From Azotimanducus sp965199815 (GTDB taxonomy: Bacteria; Pseudomonadota; Gammaproteobacteria; Pseudomonadales; Azotimanducaceae), in assembly GCA_965199815.1 (NCBI GenBank), contig CBDATE010000034.1, forward strand, positions 310,001 to 374,000: a stretch of 64,000 nucleotides of DNA, written 5' to 3'. Each line of letters begins with the position of its first letter. Position 1 is the first letter of the stretch. Positions 40,949-51,627 of the stretch are shown piece by piece. The translations under genes and the position numbers were made by a program. A model generated the notes under the pieces. That model saw only the letters and a program-made list of their open reading frames with translations. It was not told the origin of the DNA and searched no databases.

Positions 40949-42673
40949 ATGATCAGCACCATGCAAGCAGGCAGCGCCGTAGGCGAAATGCCGTATCACA
41001 AGTACCGGGCTTTCGAGCCGATTGATCTCCCCGACCGCCGCTGGCCAGCGGTCAGTCTGCGCACCGCGCCCCGCTGGTGCAGCGTGGATCTGCGCGATGG
41101 TAATCAGGCGCTTATTGACCCAATGGATGTCGAGGAAAAACTGGAACTCTTCGAGTTGCTGGTGAAGATCGGCTTCATGGAAATTGAAGTCGGGTTTCCC
41201 TCCGCCTCACAGCCTGACTTCGACTTCCTGAGGAAGATCATCGAGGAAGGTCGGGTGCCGGACTCGGTCACCTTGCAGGTGCTGTGTCAGGCGCGTGAAG
41301 ACCTGATTGATCGCACGATTGAGTCGCTCGAGGGAGCCAAACGGGCGATTTTCCATTTGTACAACTCCACCTCCGAACTGCAACGGCGCGTGGTGTTCGA
41401 CATGCAGCGGGATCAGATCGAAGCGCTCGCGGTGCAGGGTACGAGGCTCGTCAAGGAACGTCTGGCGCGGCTCGACGATATGGAGGTCACCTTTGAATAT
41501 TCGCCGGAATCCTTCACCGGCACTGAACTCGATTTCGCCGTCAAGGTGTGTGATTCGGTCGCCGAAGCCTGGGGCGCGACGCGCGAATCACCGATTATCA
41601 TCAACCTGCCTTCTACTGTCGAGATGGCCACGCCCAATGTGTATGCCGACCAGATCGAATGGTTCATCCGGCATTTCTCGGCGCGCGAAGCGGCGGTCAT
41701 CAGCCTGCACACGCACAATGATCGCGGCACTGGCGTAGCGGCCACGGAACTCGCACTCATGGCCGGTGCCGAACGGGTGGAGGGGACGCTCTTTGGCAAT
41801 GGCGAGCGCACGGGGAATTGCGATCTGGTGACCCTGGCGATGAACTTCTTTTCGCAAGGTGTGGACCCCGAGATTGACCTGCGCGACATGCCGGAGATTC
41901 GCAGGACCGTGGAGCGCATCAACAAGCTGCCGGTGCACGAGCGCCATCCGTATGCCGGAGATCTGGTGTTCACTGCCTTCTCCGGATCGCATCAGGATGC
42001 CATACGCAAGGGCATGGCGACTGTGAACCGCGAGCAGTGGGAAGTTCCCTACCTGCCCATCGATCCGAGTGATGTGGGTCAGTCCTACAAGGAAGCCGTG
42101 CGTGTCAACAGCCAGTCCGGCAAGGGCGGTATCGGCTTCGTGCTCGAGGAGTACTTCGGCGTGGCACTGGCGCGGCCCATGCTGATCGAGTTCAGCCGCC
42201 ATGTCCAGCAGCTCACCGAGAAGCTGGACAGGGAGGTCAAGGCAGAGGAAATCTTTGCCGAACTCCTGAATGTCTATCAAGTCGATTGCGACCCGTTCGA
42301 GCTGCTCGACTACGACCTCGACCGGGATGAGTTTGGCGAGCAGCGTTGTACCGCCCACTTGCGCAGCGCGGGCAAGACGCATCTCCTGCGCGCTCGGGGT
42401 TCCGGGCCTATCGAGGCCTTTGTCAATGGATTTACCGAAGCTTTCAACGAATCACTCAATATTCTCGATTACCGTGAAGTTGCCTTGTCCGGAGGCAAGG
42501 ATGCGGAGGCGCTATGCATCATGTGTATTGACGACCCGTCCCAGGATGCAGGCGAATCGGCGGGTCGCTGTTATGGCATCGGCAAGAGCGCCAACACTAT
42601 CACTGCCTCGCTGCTCGCCATAGTGGCGGCCGCCAACAGGCGCTGGATGCATGCCGGTCGCTCGGGTCCGTAA
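40949..42673 (+). CDS. leuA: 2-isopropylmalate synthase LeuA (type 2)
   Basis: Condenses acetyl-CoA with 2-oxoisovalerate, the first step of leucine synthesis. 574 residues: DRE-TIM-type barrel with 'WCSVDLRDGNQALIDPMDVE', 'FMEIEVGFPSASQPDF', 'SLHTHNDRGTGVAATELALM', 'GNGERTGNCDLVTLAMN' and 'FTAFSGSHQDAIRKGM', and a C-terminal regulatory domain (about 440-574) for leucine feedback. The long N-terminus and DLRDGNQALI motif place it in the LeuA2 group also found in actinobacteria. ATG 40949 gives MISTMQAG; only a weak AGAGA precedes it. The gene stands alone, flanked by elements E and F. Confidence 0.95.
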   Translation: MISTMQAGSAVGEMPYHKYRAFEPIDLPDRRWPAVSLRTAPRWCSVDLRDGNQALIDPMDVEEKLELFELLVKIGFMEIEVGFPSASQPDFDFLRKIIEEGRVPDSVTLQVLCQAREDLIDRTIESLEGAKRAIFHLYNSTSELQRRVVFDMQRDQIEALAVQGTRLVKERLARLDDMEVTFEYSPESFTGTELDFAVKVCDSVAEAWGATRESPIIINLPSTVEMATPNVYADQIEWFIRHFSAREAAVISLHTHNDRGTGVAATELALMAGAERVEGTLFGNGERTGNCDLVTLAMNFFSQGVDPEIDLRDMPEIRRTVERINKLPVHERHPYAGDLVFTAFSGSHQDAIRKGMATVNREQWEVPYLPIDPSDVGQSYKEAVRVNSQSGKGGIGFVLEEYFGVALARPMLIEFSRHVQQLTEKLDREVKAEEIFAELLNVYQVDCDPFELLDYDLDRDEFGEQRCTAHLRSAGKTHLLRARGSGPIEAFVNGFTEAFNESLNILDYREVALSGGKDAEALCIMCIDDPSQDAGESAGRCYGIGKSANTITASLLAIVAAANRRWMHAGRSGP

Positions 42674-42724
42674 AAAACTCGCCACGCGCCCGGATTCTTG
42701 TATTAGAGTGCGTTCTCCGCTTGA

Positions 42725-42874
42725 TATGTTCTGATCAAGTCCATCCGTGGACTTGATCAGATTCGCAAATCAGAAGTACGCTTCTGATTTGCTCGCAGAT
42801 TCAATGCCTTACGGCACTGAATCTGGCGGCACATCCGTGTGCCGCACGGGAAACTCTGTTATTCAGAGTTTCCC
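42725..42874 (-). repeat. multi-hairpin interspersed element, copy F (inverted)
   Basis: A 150-bp standard copy in reverse orientation, starting 52 bases after the leuA stop. All five hairpins are intact. A short relic (TGTTCTGATCAA, about 42969-42980) matching the element's right end lies just before the next gene. Confidence 0.92.
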
Positions 42875-42996
42875 TTGGGGAGATGCGTGGCTGCGCGCAC
42901 CGGGATTGCTCGGTTGAGCGAACTGTGCGTGCGCTCTGCTGCGACAAGCCTCCTCGGCATCTGTTCACGTGTTCTGATCAACGAAAGAGGGGTTTC

Positions 42997-45900
42997 ATGG
43001 AGATTTCGGTGGGTTTGGTGCGCTGTGCGCGGGCGGTGATGCCCGGGCCTCATCCGGTGTTGCTGCGGAAGTTGCTGCGGAAGTTGCCGGCCGCGTTGTT
43101 GATGGTGTCAGTCGTCTGGCCGAGTGCCGCCTTTGCCGAGCCGGGGCAGGAGACTGCAGAGAACAACGCGCAGAACAACGCACAGAGTATTGAAGAAGTC
43201 ATTGTCACCGGCACCTATCTGGGGCAATCGACAGATGACCTGCCGAGTCCGGTCAGCGTTATAGACCAGCAGGACCTCGCGCGCATCGGTGCCATGGACA
43301 TGAAGGATGTGCTGCACGGCCTCACCTTCAATTCCGGTGCCATTGGCAGTACCTCACCGCCGTTCTTTGGAGATGACAGCACGACCGGAGATGCGAGCGT
43401 CAACCTGAGAAACCTTGGCAACAGCTCGACTCTGATACTGGTCAATGGCAAACGCTTGCTCAGTTCTTCCTATGACAATAGCGGTGGCGGCTATGTGGAC
43501 ATTCAGGGGCTCATCCCGACCATTGCCATCGAGCGTGTTGAAGTGGTCAAGGATGGTGCTTCATCGCTCTACGGATCGGATGCCATTGCCGGTGTGGTCA
43601 ACTTCATTACGCGCGACGATACGGGAACCAGCCTGCAATTCGACTATGCCAGCGACTACGAGACAGGCGAAGCAGACCGATGCGCTCTTCAGCCTGCGCA
43701 GCGCGCATGACACTGGCCAGGGCATTGTCTCCCTGTCGGCGAGTTATCTCGACCGAGGCGGACTGACCATAGGTGATCGCTACGAGACCTTCGGTCGCTC
43801 CGGGCTCTCCACCTTCGGCCAGCCGGGACGCTACATACCGCTCGGCCCCGGGGTATCCGTGCCCAGCTATTTTCAGCCGACTGGCGGCGATGCCGCCGCT
43901 TTCAGCGGCTCGCACGCAGACCTTGATTGCGATCTGGTAGCCGCCAATGACGGCCCCATGGGAACGCTCGGCGAGATACCGGGAGGCATATGCGTGTACG
44001 ACTTCTCTGGCTTCTTTCCGCTGGTGCGCGAAGGGACGCAACTCAAGGTGCATCTGGAGGGGTCGCATGCGGCCAGTGATGCGCTGGAACTCTACGCGAG
44101 CCTCGGCTACTCGGAAAACGAATCGCAACGCAACAACTCACTCTACCCGGACGTGAACTTCGCGATCATTCCGCCCGCGCATTTCGGGCTGCAACTTGAT
44201 GCGGCTCGCCGTGGAGTGGCACCCGTTCCCTACCTCGCCCTGCAGCGGATGATGGGTGGCGCAGTGAATTCGACTCGCGACGAGCGGCCACTCGATACCA
44301 TCTCCTCGGTTGAACGCGACACCACTCGGCTGGTGCTTGGCGGGCGCTACGACTTCCAGTGGGACGCTCGACCCTGGTCACTCGATGCCAGTCTCAACCT
44401 GTCACGATTTCAAGCCTCGATCTACAACCCCTCGGATTCACTTACCTCGAATGTCAACGCGGCCTACGGGGGTCTGGGCGGACCCTCCTGCGATGCGGAT
44501 ACGGGAATTCCGGGGTCAGGAAATCTCGGCACCGGCCAGTGCTACTACTACAACAGTTTCCAGACCAGTCGCTACGATCCGGTGACAGGGCAGCTCTGGG
44601 ATACCGCTGATAACTCGCCCTGGGCGGCAGACACCGGGTTGACCGTTGCCGAGGCGGCGCGCAGGTACATGAATCCCGTTGAACTGCTGGAGTGGATGCA
44701 GGGCATCATTCTCACAGACAGCGAAGTAGAGCAGCAGGTGTTCGATCTGGTGCTCGCCGGTGAAGCTCTCGAATTACCGCACGGCCCGCTCGGCATCGCC
44801 CTGGGCGTTCAGTATCGCAAGGACGAAACCCGCGTTGATAACGGCGATCAGCTGAACGCCAACAACTTCAAGTTTTTCTACGGCATCGCCGATTGGGACA
44901 ACAGCTATTCCTCCTGGGCGGCCTTCACCGAGGTGCAGGCACCGGTGGCAAGTCGGCTGAACCTGAATCTCTCGGGTCGCTACGAGTCATTTGATGAATT
45001 GGGTGCCGATACCTTCGACCCCAAGATTGGCCTGGTTGCCTATCCTTCAGATGAACTCACCCTGCGCGCTTCCTGGGGCACTTCGTTTCGCGTCGGCTCG
45101 CTGCTGCAAACAGGCGGCAGTCAAACCACGCTGGAGAACTCGAGCGACGCATTCTCCGGAACTGGCGGCCTCGCATTTCGGCCAAGTATTACCGATGGCA
45201 ATGCCCGGCTCGAGCCCGAGGAAGCCACCGTTTTCAATGTCGGATTCGTCTGGTCGCCCGCGGGTGTACTCGATGGCCTGCGCCTGGTGCTCGACTACTA
45301 CGCCTACGAGTATGACAACCTGATCTCGCGCGAGGGACACCAGTATCTCATCAATCGGGATAACAGTCTGCGCTGTCCGAACGGTGTCAACGATGATCCG
45401 GATGTCGGCCCCCTGTGCGGTGTCTCGGATCAGGACGGAGATGGCCAGAGCGAAGTCTATAGTCTGGGCGAAGGTCTTCCTGACAAGGTCATCCGAACCG
45501 CTGGCGGCAGCTTGCTTCGTACCCAGGCCTCTTATTTCAACGCGCCGTCGCTTGATACCTCCGGCCTGGACCTGGAAGTTTCCCACGAATGGGAGCTGCG
45601 TGACCTTGGCCTTTTCTCCAGCAAGCTCGGCATCAGTTACACGCTGGATTACGACATCACTCTGGAAGACGGTACCCGCATTGACGGTGTTGCATCAAGG
45701 AATGCCGGGAACTCCATCGGGCGTCCGCTACCACAATACAAGGCCAATCTGGTGCTCGGCTGGTTGCGTGGCGATCATTCGGCCTTTGTCACGGTTCGTC
45801 ACATAGATGAGTATGAAGACGATATGCCGCAAAGTGCGCTGCGTGGCAGCTACATCGGCTTTGCCGAGACCATCGATACCATGACCACAGTCGATGTACA

Positions 45901-46078
45901 GTACGAGCTCGGTCTGCCTGTGCCGTGGGTGCCATCAGCGCGCTCCGCGCTGACCGTCGGCATCAGGAACCTCGCCAACGAGCGACCTCCGCTGGTCAAT
46001 TCTGATGGTGGCTACGACTACTACACACACGACCCCAGAGGCCGCATCTGGTATGCGAGCTACAAGCTCGAACTGTGA
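42997..46078 (+). pseudogene. TonB-dependent receptor interrupted by one frameshift
   Basis: Two overlapping frames together make a complete TonB receptor of about 1025 residues. Frame 1 (42997-43710) has a good ribosome site (AAAGAGGGG), a signal peptide (..WPSAAFAEP), a TonB box (IEEVIVTGTY) and a plug with 'VNLRNLGNSSTLILVNGKRL' and 'DGASSLYGSDAIAGVVNFI'. Frame 2 carries the whole barrel from about 43675 ('DALFSLRSAHDTGQGIVSLS') to an aromatic-rich end ('GRIWYASYKLEL'). The switch lies at 43665-43690 with no homopolymer, so it is a true mutation or a sequencing error rather than slippage. The downstream Liv-type operon on the same strand suggests this receptor fed the same substrate route. 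Confidence 0.85.
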
Positions 46079-46138
46079 GCGCAGGGGTCGAAACTTGACA
46101 GCGAGACGCGATATCGGGAAAAACGTCAACAGAGTCCG

Positions 46139-47017
46139 ATGGATTTCGATCTGATCCCGCAGGTGCTGATGATCGGCGTGTCGCAAGGATGCGTCTATGG
46201 CCTCATTGCGCTCGGATTCGTGCTCATCTACAAGGCCACGGAGGTGGTGAACTTTGCGCAGGGCGATCTGATGATGCTCGGCATGTTCATCGCCTTCACC
46301 TTCCTCAACATTCTCGGAATGCCCTACTGGCTGGGGCTCTTGTGCACCTGCGCGAGCATGGCGCTGGTGGGGGCGCTGCTGGAACGCTCGCTCGTGCGCC
46401 CCATGATCGGAGAGCCGACCTTCGCCGTGCTCATGCTGACGGTCGGGCTCGGGTTTGTCCTGAGGGCCTTTGCCGGCGGTGTCTGGGGCGTTGACCCCAA
46501 GACCATTCATACCCCCTTCAGTGGTCAGGTGCTCAGCTTCGGCGAAGTCGCTGTTGGTTACGAGAACCTGGCGGTGATGGTCGGTGCCGCCGTGCTGTGC
46601 CTGCTGCTCGGAATCTGCTTCCGCTACACGCGCGTTGGTGTGTCCATGCAGGCGGCATCCCAGAATCAGCTTGCGGCGGTGCTGGTCGGCATCTCGGTGA
46701 ATCGCATGAGTGCGTTGGCCTGGGCCTTGTCAGCGGCAATCGCCGGGTTGGCCGGCGTGTTACTGGCACCCGTGAGCCTGATCGACCCGCAGATCGGCTT
46801 CATCGGCATCAAGGCTTTTGCCGCCGCGATTATCGGCGGGCTCGGCAGCTTGCCGGGGGCGATGATCGCCGGTATTGCCATAGGGGTGATTGAGCAGTTC
46901 GCGCAGATCTCGCTGCCGACGAGCCTCGCCACCTCGAGCCCCTATCTGCTCATGCTCGTCATGCTCGTGCTGCGTCCGGGCGGGCTGTTCGCCAGCATTC
47001 AACAGAAGAAGGTGTAG
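46139..47017 (+). CDS. livH: branched-chain-type ABC transporter permease LivH
   Basis: A 292-residue inner-membrane permease of the HAAT (Liv) ABC family with about eight helices. Typical blocks are 'QGCVYGLIALGFVLIYKATE', 'VVNFAQGDLMMLGMF', 'VGVSMQAASQNQLAAVLVGI' and 'KAFAAAIIGGLGSLPGAMIA'. First gene of a livHMGF-synthetase-binding protein cluster. Liv-type transporters carry branched-chain amino acids but also aromatic and fatty acids; the acyl-CoA synthetase in the same cluster argues for a carboxylic acid here. Confidence 0.92.
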   Translation: MDFDLIPQVLMIGVSQGCVYGLIALGFVLIYKATEVVNFAQGDLMMLGMFIAFTFLNILGMPYWLGLLCTCASMALVGALLERSLVRPMIGEPTFAVLMLTVGLGFVLRAFAGGVWGVDPKTIHTPFSGQVLSFGEVAVGYENLAVMVGAAVLCLLLGICFRYTRVGVSMQAASQNQLAAVLVGISVNRMSALAWALSAAIAGLAGVLLAPVSLIDPQIGFIGIKAFAAAIIGGLGSLPGAMIAGIAIGVIEQFAQISLPTSLATSSPYLLMLVMLVLRPGGLFASIQQKKV

Positions 47018-47080
47018 CGCGGTGCGCGCTCGATATTCGGACTGGGTGCCATACTAGCCGCGCGAAGAGCGCCAGTCGTC

Positions 47081-48157
47081 ATGCGATTCCTGTTCAGAAC
47101 CACCTATAACAAGGACATTGACCTGTTTCAGCACTCCGGACAGGTGCTCTGGTACGGCCTCCTGGCGCTCGCGCTTCTCGCCGCGCCGCTGCTGCTCGAT
47201 CCCTTCTATCTCGGCGAACTCTCGCAGGTGTTCATCTATGCCATCGCCGGTGTGGGCCTGATGCTGCTCGTCGGCTACACCGGCATGGTCAGCCTCGGAC
47301 ACGCCGCGTTCCTGGCCCTGGGTGCCTATGCACACGCGCGCCTGATGACCTGGGGCGTACCCTTTGTTCCCTCCATGCTCTCGGCTGCGCTGCTCACGGG
47401 ACTGGTGTCCATGCTGGTCGGTCTGCCCATCCTGCGCATGACGGGCATCTATCTCGCCATCGCCACCTTGGCGCTCGCCGAGCTTGCCGAGCAGGTGCTG
47501 ACGCACTGGACGAGCATGACGGGCGGCTTCCGCGGGATGCGCGTACCACAGGCGGAATTCTTCGGGTTTGCGCTCGATACGCCTCGCCCCTTCTACCTCC
47601 TCTGTCTGCTGGTGCTCGCTGTCTGCATGTTCGGCGCACTGAATCTGTTGCGCAGCCCCACCGGCAGGGCGCTGGTGGCCGTGCGCGATTCCGAGACCAG
47701 TGCACAGAGCATGGGCATTTCTCTCGTGCGCACCAAGACCATCGCCTTCACCCTCTCGGGAACTCTGGCAGGACTCGCCGGTGCCCTGTTTGCGCATCGC
47801 ATCGGGCACCTGGCCCCCGATGCCTTCACGCTGCTCACCTCCATTCAGCTGCTGCTCATGGTGGTAGTTGGCGGCCTGGGCTCGATGCACGGAGTCATCT
47901 TCGGCGCTCTCTTCATTGGCGGGCTGCCGCAAGCCATTGCGCTCGGTCGCGATCTGCTGCCGCCAATGGTCGGCAGTCTGCCCGGCCTGGAACCCGCCAT
48001 TTTCGGCACCATTCTCATCGCCTTTCTCATCCTCGAGCCAGACGGCATCTATGGCCGATGGGTGAAGATCAGGCGCTACTTCGAGGAGTTCCCGCTCTAT
48101 CGCAAGGACACCTTCAAACGCCAGCGCCGCTTCCTGACCACCGAACGATTGCGATGA
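47081..48157 (+). CDS. livM: branched-chain-type ABC transporter permease LivM
   Basis: A 358-residue second permease of the Liv family. Hallmarks are 'VFIYAIAGVGLMLLVGYTGM', 'VSLGHAAFLALGAYAHA', 'GRALVAVRDSETSAQSMGIS' and 'LLMVVVGGLGSMHGVIFGAL', with a hydrophilic C-terminal tail. It starts 63 bases after livH and its stop overlaps the livG ATG by 4 bases (ATGA). Confidence 0.92.
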   Translation: MRFLFRTTYNKDIDLFQHSGQVLWYGLLALALLAAPLLLDPFYLGELSQVFIYAIAGVGLMLLVGYTGMVSLGHAAFLALGAYAHARLMTWGVPFVPSMLSAALLTGLVSMLVGLPILRMTGIYLAIATLALAELAEQVLTHWTSMTGGFRGMRVPQAEFFGFALDTPRPFYLLCLLVLAVCMFGALNLLRSPTGRALVAVRDSETSAQSMGISLVRTKTIAFTLSGTLAGLAGALFAHRIGHLAPDAFTLLTSIQLLLMVVVGGLGSMHGVIFGALFIGGLPQAIALGRDLLPPMVGSLPGLEPAIFGTILIAFLILEPDGIYGRWVKIRRYFEEFPLYRKDTFKRQRRFLTTERLR

Positions 48158-48927
48158 CGTTGCTTGCGGTCTCGGGCCTCAGTTTGAGTTTTGGCGGTGT
48201 GCGCGCCATTCATCAGGTGTCCTTTGATGTCGCCCAGGGCGAAGTCTTCAGTATTATCGGGCCGAACGGGGCGGGCAAGACATCCATCTTCAACGCCATC
48301 AGTCGCTTCTACGACATTGATGCCGGACGCATCGAGTTCGCGTCCGAGGACATCACTAGCCTCAAGGCGCACAGGGTCGCGAGCCGAGGCATTGCACGCA
48401 CCTTTCAGAATTCGGAGCTCTTCGAGCACGAGTCCGTGTTGCAGAACCTGCGCATCGCGCGAGATGTCCACCGAACCACCAACCTCGTATCCGACCTCCT
48501 GTTCCTGCCGAGTGTGCGTCGCTACGAGCTCGAATCCAGGGAGTTGATCGAGCGCGTCATTGATCTGCTCGACTTGCAAGCCTACAGATATGAATCCATC
48601 GCCAGCCTGCCTTTCGGTGTGCGCAAGATGGTCGAGATTGCGCGCGGACTCTGTCTCGGGCCCAGGCTCCTGTTGCTCGATGAACCCTCTTCGGGCCTGA
48701 ATCCCGAAGAAACCGGGGATCTGGTGTTCCGGATCGAAGACATCAATGAAGACCTGGGCATCACGGTGCTGATGGTCGAACATGACATGCGTCTGGTCGG
48801 GCAGGTTTCGCATCGCGTGATGGCCATGAGCGAGGGTGAAGTGCTGGCGGTTGGAAGTTACGATGAGGTGTGCAGCGATACCAGGGTGCTCGAAGCCTAT
48901 CTGGGCGCGGCCGAAGACCATGCCTGA
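48154..48927 (+). CDS. livG: branched-chain-type ABC transporter ATPase LivG
   Basis: A 257-residue ABC ATPase: Walker A GPNGAGKTS, Q-loop 'ARTFQNSELF', Walker B LLLLDEPSSGL, H-loop EHDM. The signature loop reads 'SLPFGVRKMVEIARGL', the LPxGxRxxxEIARAL form typical of LivG. Overlaps livM by 4 bases and livF by 8 bases. Confidence 0.93.
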   Translation: MTLLAVSGLSLSFGGVRAIHQVSFDVAQGEVFSIIGPNGAGKTSIFNAISRFYDIDAGRIEFASEDITSLKAHRVASRGIARTFQNSELFEHESVLQNLRIARDVHRTTNLVSDLLFLPSVRRYELESRELIERVIDLLDLQAYRYESIASLPFGVRKMVEIARGLCLGPRLLLLDEPSSGLNPEETGDLVFRIEDINEDLGITVLMVEHDMRLVGQVSHRVMAMSEGEVLAVGSYDEVCSDTRVLEAYLGAAEDHA

Positions 48928-49687
48928 ACTGCTCGAGGTGCAGAATCTGGAGACCTGGTATGGCCCGATCATGGCCTTGCGCGGCCTCGGCATGGAAGTG
49001 CGTGAAGGGCAAATCCTGGCCGTGCTCGGCGCAAACGGTGCCGGCAAGTCCACCCTGCTCAAAACCATCAGCGGCGTGATGCAGCCACAGAAGGGCAGCA
49101 TCAGGTTTCAGGGCAGGGAGATTCAGGCCATGCCGCCACATGCGGTGACCAGAATGGGCATCGCCCAGGTGCCGGAAGGACGCGAGGTTTTTCCGCTGCT
49201 GACCACGGAACAGAATCTGCGCGCGGCCAGCCTGGCGCGCACCCGCGGGCAGGGGGCCGCCTCACTGGCGGAAATCTATCGTCTGTTCCCGGCCCTTGGC
49301 AAGAAAAAAACCGCGCAAGCAGGCTACCTGTCGGGTGGGCAGCAACAGATGCTCGCCATCGGCAGGGCGATGATGTCGCATCCTCGCCTGATGCTGCTCG
49401 ACGAACCTTCGCTCGGTCTCTCGCCGCAGCTTGTACGCGAGATAGCGCATATCATCGAACGCCTGAATCGTGAACAAGGGGTCACCATCCTGCTCGTCGA
49501 GCAGAATGCGCAGATGGCGCTCGACCTCGCGGACTTTTGCTACGTGATGGAGAACGGTCGCGTCGTCATGCAGGATACCGCCGAGCGGCTGCGCGAAGCG
49601 ACCGATATCAAGGAGTTCTACCTCGGAATGAAAGATGAAGGCGTACGCGGCAGGCGACGATGGAAGCAACGCAAGACCTGGCGATGA
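48920..49687 (+). CDS. livF: branched-chain-type ABC transporter ATPase LivF
   Basis: A 255-residue ABC ATPase: Walker A GANGAGKST, 'GIAQVPEGREVFPLLTTEQN', signature LSGGQQQMLAIGRA, Walker B LMLLDEPSLGL, H-loop 'VEQNAQMA' as usual in LivF. The C-terminal tail is unusually basic (RGRRRWKQRKTWR). ATG 48920 lies within the end of livG; the next gene overlaps its stop by 4 bases. Confidence 0.93.
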   Translation: MPELLEVQNLETWYGPIMALRGLGMEVREGQILAVLGANGAGKSTLLKTISGVMQPQKGSIRFQGREIQAMPPHAVTRMGIAQVPEGREVFPLLTTEQNLRAASLARTRGQGAASLAEIYRLFPALGKKKTAQAGYLSGGQQQMLAIGRAMMSHPRLMLLDEPSLGLSPQLVREIAHIIERLNREQGVTILLVEQNAQMALDLADFCYVMENGRVVMQDTAERLREATDIKEFYLGMKDEGVRGRRRWKQRKTWR

Positions 49688-51552
49688 GCGCTGACCGGCA
49701 AGCATCAGGAAGTGCCTCGATGGCCTGCATTGATGGCTGCGAGACCGTCACCGCGCTCTTTCTGAAGCGGGTGTCGGAGGCACCCGACCGGCTCGCGCTG
49801 CGAGAAAAGGAGTTCGGCATCTGGACACCCGTCACCTGGCGAGAATATGGCGAGCAGGCGCGCCTCTGCGGCCTCGGGCTCATGGCGCTCGGCATGCGTC
49901 CGGGCGATGTGTGCTCGGTGGCTTCGGAAGTGCAGCGACTCTGGATGTTCGCCGACCTCGGCATTATTTGCGCCGGAGGCGTGACCAATGGCGTGTATCC
50001 GACCGACTCGCCGTCGCAGGTGGAATATCTCATCAATGACAGCGGTACGCGCTTCTACTTTGCCGAGGACGAAGAGCAGCTCGACAAGGTGCTCGAAGTG
50101 CGAGACCGCACACCGACGCTCGCCTGTACGATCATCATGGATATGGAAGGGCTGCGCCATCTTGATGACCCGCGCTGTCTGAGCTGGGAGCGGCTGCTCG
50201 GGCTCGGAAGGGAATCCGAACAGCAGCTCATGGCCGAGTGGCGTGAGCGAACAACGAGCGCGAAGCCGGACGACCTGATGATCCTGACCTATACCTCGGG
50301 CACCACCGGGCCGCCCAAGGGGGCCATGATCAGTCAGCGCAACATGCTCTTTCAGATGCAGGTGCTGCACTCGGTCTATGACGTTCGCGACAGCGACGAG
50401 CAGGTCGGATTCCTGCCGCTTGCGCATATTGCCGGACGCATGTTCTATACCTTCATGCCCATGCAGAGCCTGTGTGTGGTGAATCTCATCGAGGCAGCCG
50501 AGACCTTTGTCGAGGATATGCAGGAAGTGGCACCGAGCGTACATTTTGCGGTGCCGAGGGTGTGGGAGAAGCAGTTCTCGACGGTCGCCATCAAGCTCGA
50601 GGATGCCACGCCGCTCGGGCGCGTCGCCTGTAACTGGGCCACAGGTCTTGGTGAGCGGATGGCGGCGTACCGGCTCGAAGGTGCCAGGCCGCCCCTGTGG
50701 TTGCTGCTTGTGCACTGGGTTGCCGACCGATTGGTGCTCAAAAACCTGCGGGTGTTGCTTGGCATCGACAAGGCGCGCTGGCTATCCACTGCCGCAGCGC
50801 CAATCGCCCCGGATCTGATCAGGTGGTTCTGGGCGCTCGGCAGACCCATGTACGAGGTGTACGGCCAGACAGAGTGTTCCGGTCTGGCCACGGCCAATCT
50901 TCCCGGAGGTTCGCGTATCGGCAGTATTGGCAAGGCGTGCGCGGGCTGTGAGGTGGTGATATCGGATGTCGGCGAGATTCTCGTTCGCAGCCCCGGTGTC
51001 ATTCAGGGCTACTGGAACAACCCGACAAAGACCGCCGACACGATTGTTCAGGGCTGGCTGCATACCGGCGATGTGGGGCGCATTGATGAGGATGGCTATG
51101 TATATATCATCGACCGCATGAAGGACATCATCATTACTGCGGGCGGCAAGAACATTACTCCGAGCGAAATCGAAAACCAGCTGAAGTTCTCGCCCTATAT
51201 ATCGGACGCTGTGGTGGTGGGCGACCGGCGCCCCTATCTCACCGCACTGATCATGATCGATCAGGAGAATGTCACCAAGTTCGCGCAGGACAATCGCGTA
51301 CCTTTCACCAACTACACCAGCCTGTGTCATGCGCGCGAGGTCGAGGCGCTGATTGGCGATGAAATCGAGCGTGTGAATGGACTCTTTGCGCGCGTCGAGA
51401 CAATCAGGAAGTTCCGCCTCATCGATCAGCTGCTCGATGCCGAGGATGAGGAACTGACACCGACCATGAAGCTCAAGCGCAAGGTGGTCAACGAGAAATA
51501 CAGCGCGCTCATCGCGAGCATGTACTCGCAAGAGCCCGGCGGGCCGGGCTGA
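49684..51552 (+). CDS. long-chain-type acyl-CoA synthetase (AMP-forming)
   Basis: A 622-residue ANL-superfamily ligase activating a carboxylic acid to its CoA thioester through an acyl-AMP. The P-loop-like motif is 'ILTYTSGTTGPPKGAMIS', followed by 'YEVYGQTECSG', 'GWLHTGDVGRIDEDGYVYII' and 'DRMKDIIITAGGKNITPSEI'; the conserved lysine-bearing C-terminal 'TPTMKLKRKVV' is present. ATG 49684 overlaps the livF stop as ATGA (an in-frame ATG at 49660 is possible). Its location inside a Liv transporter cluster suggests import coupled to CoA activation; the substrate (fatty, aromatic or terpenoid acid) is not determinable. Confidence 0.92.
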   Translation: MSADRQASGSASMACIDGCETVTALFLKRVSEAPDRLALREKEFGIWTPVTWREYGEQARLCGLGLMALGMRPGDVCSVASEVQRLWMFADLGIICAGGVTNGVYPTDSPSQVEYLINDSGTRFYFAEDEEQLDKVLEVRDRTPTLACTIIMDMEGLRHLDDPRCLSWERLLGLGRESEQQLMAEWRERTTSAKPDDLMILTYTSGTTGPPKGAMISQRNMLFQMQVLHSVYDVRDSDEQVGFLPLAHIAGRMFYTFMPMQSLCVVNLIEAAETFVEDMQEVAPSVHFAVPRVWEKQFSTVAIKLEDATPLGRVACNWATGLGERMAAYRLEGARPPLWLLLVHWVADRLVLKNLRVLLGIDKARWLSTAAAPIAPDLIRWFWALGRPMYEVYGQTECSGLATANLPGGSRIGSIGKACAGCEVVISDVGEILVRSPGVIQGYWNNPTKTADTIVQGWLHTGDVGRIDEDGYVYIIDRMKDIIITAGGKNITPSEIENQLKFSPYISDAVVVGDRRPYLTALIMIDQENVTKFAQDNRVPFTNYTSLCHAREVEALIGDEIERVNGLFARVETIRKFRLIDQLLDAEDEELTPTMKLKRKVVNEKYSALIASMYSQEPGGPG

Positions 51553-51627
51553 ATCAGCGGGCTGAATCAGGAGGGTTGAATACAGGATAATGCGGTGTCA
51601 TACGAACATGTGAAGGGAGTTCTGGCG

